Positions 60,201 to 64,000 of a stretch of 64,000 nucleotides of DNA are shown here, piece by piece. The stretch spans positions 41,850,001-41,914,000 of the forward strand of contig NC_133030.1 in the NCBI RefSeq assembly GCF_048771995.1, written 5' to 3'. This stretch comes from Taeniopygia guttata. Its lineage: Eukaryota; Chordata; Aves; Passeriformes; Estrildidae. Under the pieces are notes generated by a model. It was not told where the DNA came from, ran no database searches, and saw only the letters and a list, made by a program, of their open reading frames with translations. The position numbers and the translations under genes were made by a program. Every line of letters begins with the position of its first letter. Position 1 is the first letter of the stretch.

Positions 60201-63200
60201 CCCTGAGATCTGAAGAGTCATTGGGTGAAGGTGACAGGTAGCATAACACAGGGAAATATCAGCTCTTCTGCTTGAAAACCCTCACATCATGTCTACCCTT
60301 GAGAAAACGGAATGCAAGTAGCAGAGCTTGGCTGGGCTCTACATGCTGCCTGCCCAAAGGAACTTCACCCTTTGTCTTTAGGAATATCTCTTGTCATTCC
60401 CAGGATTACCAAATTTTGTAACAAAACCCACAAAACCCCATAATAACAACATGTGAAGGGCTTTAAATAAATAATCATTAGCATTTCAGTTCCAAAGAAA
60501 GAGGGATTACATGACCTTACTACAAGGGGCAGTGCCAACTTCACGAAGGAAAAACAGAGTAGGAACATTATGGTTTGCAACACTTGAGGAAAAGTCATCC
60601 TACTGAGATCCCATTGGCAAAGCATTCCAGTGTGAGCTGAATCAGGGAGGAGGTGTGGGGGGTTAGATTTGCTTTGAATTAATTTGTTTATTTGGTTCTA
60701 TTCTAGGCGGATGAGCACTGGGATTTGTGGACTGAGTTGAGTAATACCATTCAAGCCTGGGCTACAGAAGTCAATGACAAAAGGCATCTTTCCATCTCAA
60801 TTTGTCATGCTGAGCAGCTGGCTCATGGTCAGGGAAAACAAAACAGAGTTTTTTCCCTCCAAACCTTCAGAGTCAGTCTATGCTGGGCAGGCAGGGACTG
60901 GCTTGCTTGAAGTGTCTCAGGAAATACACCTAAGCTCACCACAGCAGTACAGATCTGATCAGAAGCCATTAGCAATCCCCGAACATTTGATGGATCTTAA
61001 TAAACATCAGGCCAGAGCTTGGCCAGTTCCCAGGGATCTGCACTGCCACAGGTTCTCTCAGTGGTGTGGCTGTCCTAGAGGGAAAAGTGAGGATGGGAAA
61101 CAGATGGGGTAGCTCCAAATTAGCAGAGTGTGGAGCTTGTGTTACCATGTTCCATGCCTCCACCTGCCTGAGAAGAGACAATGAAGAAGCAGAGGAGTTT
61201 GACACTTCAAGCACTATGTTCCAGTCACTTAAAGTACCAGGGTCTCATATTCATTCGGTCTTACAGCCTCCCTCAACATGGTATCTCTCACTTCCACTCC
61301 TTCAGCCAGGCACATGGCCAGCACAGATCTCTGCAAAGAGGCAGTGGTCTCTTCTTTTACAGACAACTGCCTGCTCTTCATCCATCAGAGCTGCTGACAA
61401 CTTTCTCTGTGTCAGGCACAGCCTGTAGGGCAAAATGAGCATGCAGACACCTAGGACACCTCTCCCTCTGGGCTGTCCTGTAGCATCCACCTCTGGAGCT
61501 CACAGCAGCAGTGGTCCAGGACAGAACATGGGACCCTGCAGGAGGGAAGGAGGAGGGATCAGAGTTCTCCTTCCTGGAGCATGGATGTGGGTGCTCCTGC
61601 TGATTTCTACCAGCTGAAAGGTCCAGCTGAGAACTGAGAGACCTCAGTCACCTTCACATGGAAATACCTATAGGTATTAGGTTCTTACCAAAATTCAGAG
61701 ATTTGGAATAGGAAGGAGCTGTGCAGACAGACTGACCCACATCTGCAACAGTTGAAAACCATCCGACAAGCACTTTTAGCTGCCCTATTCTGAGGTGCAG
61801 GTCACTGGCCTGGATTCTCTATAAGTCTGAGGACACAGGCTAAAAGTCAAGAGAACTAAGGGAGATCTGGTACCCTACATTCTAGTGATACCTATCCCTG
61901 CAGGACCCAAATAACACTTGTATTTCATTCAGCAAGGGATCCCACACATCGCCACAGCACTTTTGTGTGTAAACATTTTATTTTTAATGAATTTTGGTAC
62001 CACTTACACTCTGCTCTGTAATTACATTAGTCTTAGCAGGGTAGAGAAGGTACAAAAATATTGTATGTTCTGGATATCATGGCTCTCCTGCGAGTCCCAG
62101 ATGAACCTACAAGTTGCCTGTTCTCTGAACAGAGCAGGTGAGTGATTTCCTCTCACTCTACTGAGGACTGAGCTGGCAGACTCACAGAAACTGCACAGAT
62201 GGATAGGACGATTTCTGTTTTCTGAATCAGCCACAGGGATTTTTGAAGCCTGCAATTTCAAAATTAGATGTGCAGAGTCACAATAAGCAAGTCTAAATCA
62301 CTGAGACTGAGGTATCCAGAAAACAATACTGTTTTTCTAACCCACTGTATATAGAAAGCATTTTCAAATCTCTGCTCACTTCTGATGGTCATAGTTCTCT
62401 GGGTAAGCAAAAGCCAGAGGGAATACAGGTGGGCAAACTGTTCTCTTAGTGACTTAACGCCAGGCATCCTCCTTGGAGTGAGGCAAAGGTGGCAAACTCT
62501 TCAAAGCACTTCCCTCTCCCCAGCAGCAACACCTCAGTCTTTCCTGGATTTAGCTTCTATCGGCCGCTCTTCATCCAGCTGTTGACTTTGGCCAGATTGC
62601 TAGTGAGCTGGGAAACGGTGGTTTTTTTCTATTTGTGTAAAGGAAATGCAGAGCCAAGTACCACAAGAGTATTACTGGTTTTTCATCCAGTCTGCCTCAC
62701 CCTCTCCCCAGCCAAAGCCTGACAGACCACAGCAGGGTGGATAGCTTGAGGCACTGTGGAGAGAGTGAGTCCTGGGCAGTGTGGTCAGCAGGGAGGGGCA
62801 CTAACCCCAGACAAGGCAAGGGCTGGAGCGATGAGGATTGGAAATTTACTCTTCCAGCTGGAAACAAATCTTCTGATGTTCATGCTGAACATCAGGGAGA
62901 GATGACAGAGACTATTGGAACCTAAGGAGCAATTCTCAGAAGGGCAACAATAGCACTGGCCAAAACAAATCTGAAGATGAGCAGCTCTCAGAGAAGAAAT
63001 TTAACTTCCCAGGGTCCAGAAGACCCCATCTCAGGGCTCAACAAGCTCCATCTCTCCCAATACAACCAGCTTGCTGCTTGGGATACAGTTGCTGCCTCCA
63101 GGTACCCAGAAAGGACACGTGCTGCCCTTGGGGCTGGGAGCAGAGTCCCATGGAGGGCACCACTGCAGCACTGGTAAGTCCACCCCAGCTACTCCAGACT

Positions 63201-64000
63201 GCAGCCTGCATGTGCATCTCCAAGATGAGTGGGCTCAGCCAGGACAGGGACTGAGTCATGCTCAGCCCCTGATAACCTGCCAGGACAACAGACAGGTTGT
63301 CCCCTCGATTTTAAATGCTGAACAATATACTTGGTGTCTGTCTTGTCCATCTGCCTGTCCCTCTGGCAAGATGCCCTCCCTGCTTGGGGCCACAGGGACC
63401 AAAATCAGTGATTCACTTCCCCCTTTGTAATGCTCAGCAGTTGCTGATTTTCCACTAAAGCATAACAGAAGAATGGGCAGCCTTAACACCAGCATCTGTG
63501 TCTATGGAAGAAAGAGAAGCAGCCAGCCTTGGAAAGCAGTAAATTGACTGCAAACCAGAAACTTCCCCTTTCTTGGATTCCAAATAGGTTCCTCAGCAGG
63601 CAGAAAGGATTCATGGATCAGTCTGCAGACCCCGGAGCACAGGAGAGGCATTGCTTCAAGAGCACTCAAGTTTATTATCAATTAGCTCCCAAACATGCTG
63701 ACAAGGAAGACAGCTCTGTTAAGACTCAGGGAGGAGGGGGAAAACCACACCATACAAGGTACCTGACTTCAAGCCCACCCACATAAGGTCCATAAATCCT
63801 GGCTCAGTTTATTATCTCCAGGGGCAGCAGAAATACCACTGAAACCTGCCTGCTGTCCCTCCTGCTGGAGTCTTCAGCCCTGGTACCTCCCATTCAAATA
63901 AGGTAGACCATGAAGTCTGCAGCCCATGCTTCCCAGCATTTGATGTAAGGCAAGGCAGGTTCTCTGAACCTCTCACTACAAACTACAAACAGATGTGCAA
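57225..64000 (-). other. LTBP2: LTBP2 5' intron (partial), no exon found
   Basis: I looked on the minus strand for the first EGF (human CEPPCQNRGSC type), the signal peptide and a CpG island and found none. The interval is AT-richer and has no long conserved open stretch apart from an old CR1 trace. In mammals the first LTBP2 introns are long, so this fits intronic DNA. Confidence 0.6.
58850..59560 (+). mobile_element. Ancient CR1-like LINE trace, plus orientation
   Basis: Phrases in the order of the end of a reptile-type CR1 reverse transcriptase frame are recognisable: GCCAAATGCAGGATTACACT, TAGGAAGAAGGAATGCAGGC, then GAGAATACAGGAAAAAATAT and AGATTAAGAGGTGCTCTGAT. Divergence is high and boundaries are approximate, so it predates the other copies. 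Confidence 0.6.

Noticed and set aside
63097-63171. Exon-like plus-strand stretch bounded by CTCCAG and CACTG|GTAAGT
   Set aside because: No recognisable protein, on the strand opposite LTBP2, and without partner exons in view.
57225-64000. Search for the LTBP2 signal peptide and first EGF exons
   Set aside because: No matching cysteine pattern, hydrophobic start or CpG island was found, so I place them outside the window instead of forcing a model.

Overview
This window is vertebrate, almost certainly avian nuclear DNA. It holds multi-exon genes with GT-AG introns, CpG-island promoters, several 3'-truncated CR1 LINEs (the dominant bird retroposon) and a solo LTR of class II (ERVK-like) type with a 6-bp target-site duplication. 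Three protein-coding genes can be modelled exon by exon, and all their splice phases agree.

Layout. From 1 to 9.9 kb there is no recognisable gene; the stretch holds a perfect 9-nt minisatellite, one CR1 copy, simple repeats and possibly an ISCA2 3' UTR. ISCA2 (mitochondrial iron-sulfur assembly) lies on the minus strand at 9978-10984 in four coding exons. About 4.2 kb without a recognised gene separates it from NPC2 (lysosomal cholesterol transfer protein), on the plus strand at 15148-16506 in four coding exons. LTBP2 (latent TGF-beta binding protein 2, an extracellular microfibril glycoprotein) lies on the minus strand. Its last 32 exons span 57224 down to 18559 and encode 1492 residues. 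Its first exons (signal peptide and first EGF) lie beyond the right edge; 57.2-64 kb looks like intron.

ISCA2 and NPC2 are transcribed divergently, while NPC2 and LTBP2 converge tail to tail with back-to-back poly(A) signals near 17.88 kb. The three proteins act in different compartments (mitochondrion, lysosome, extracellular matrix), so this is a synteny block and not a pathway.

The most notable observation is in the third TB (8-Cys) domain of LTBP2. It carries a two-residue aromatic-proline insertion (CETYPC) like the FP insertion with which LTBP1 grips the TGF-beta propeptide. As I recall it, human LTBP2 lacks this insertion. Others are one fewer calcium-binding EGF repeat than human LTBP2, two tiny hinge exons, two intragenic CpG islands that could be alternative promoters, a likely micro-inversion of the ISCA2-NPC2 pair relative to LTBP2, and a GC-AG intron in ISCA2. 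Comparisons with human genes are from memory; no database was searched.
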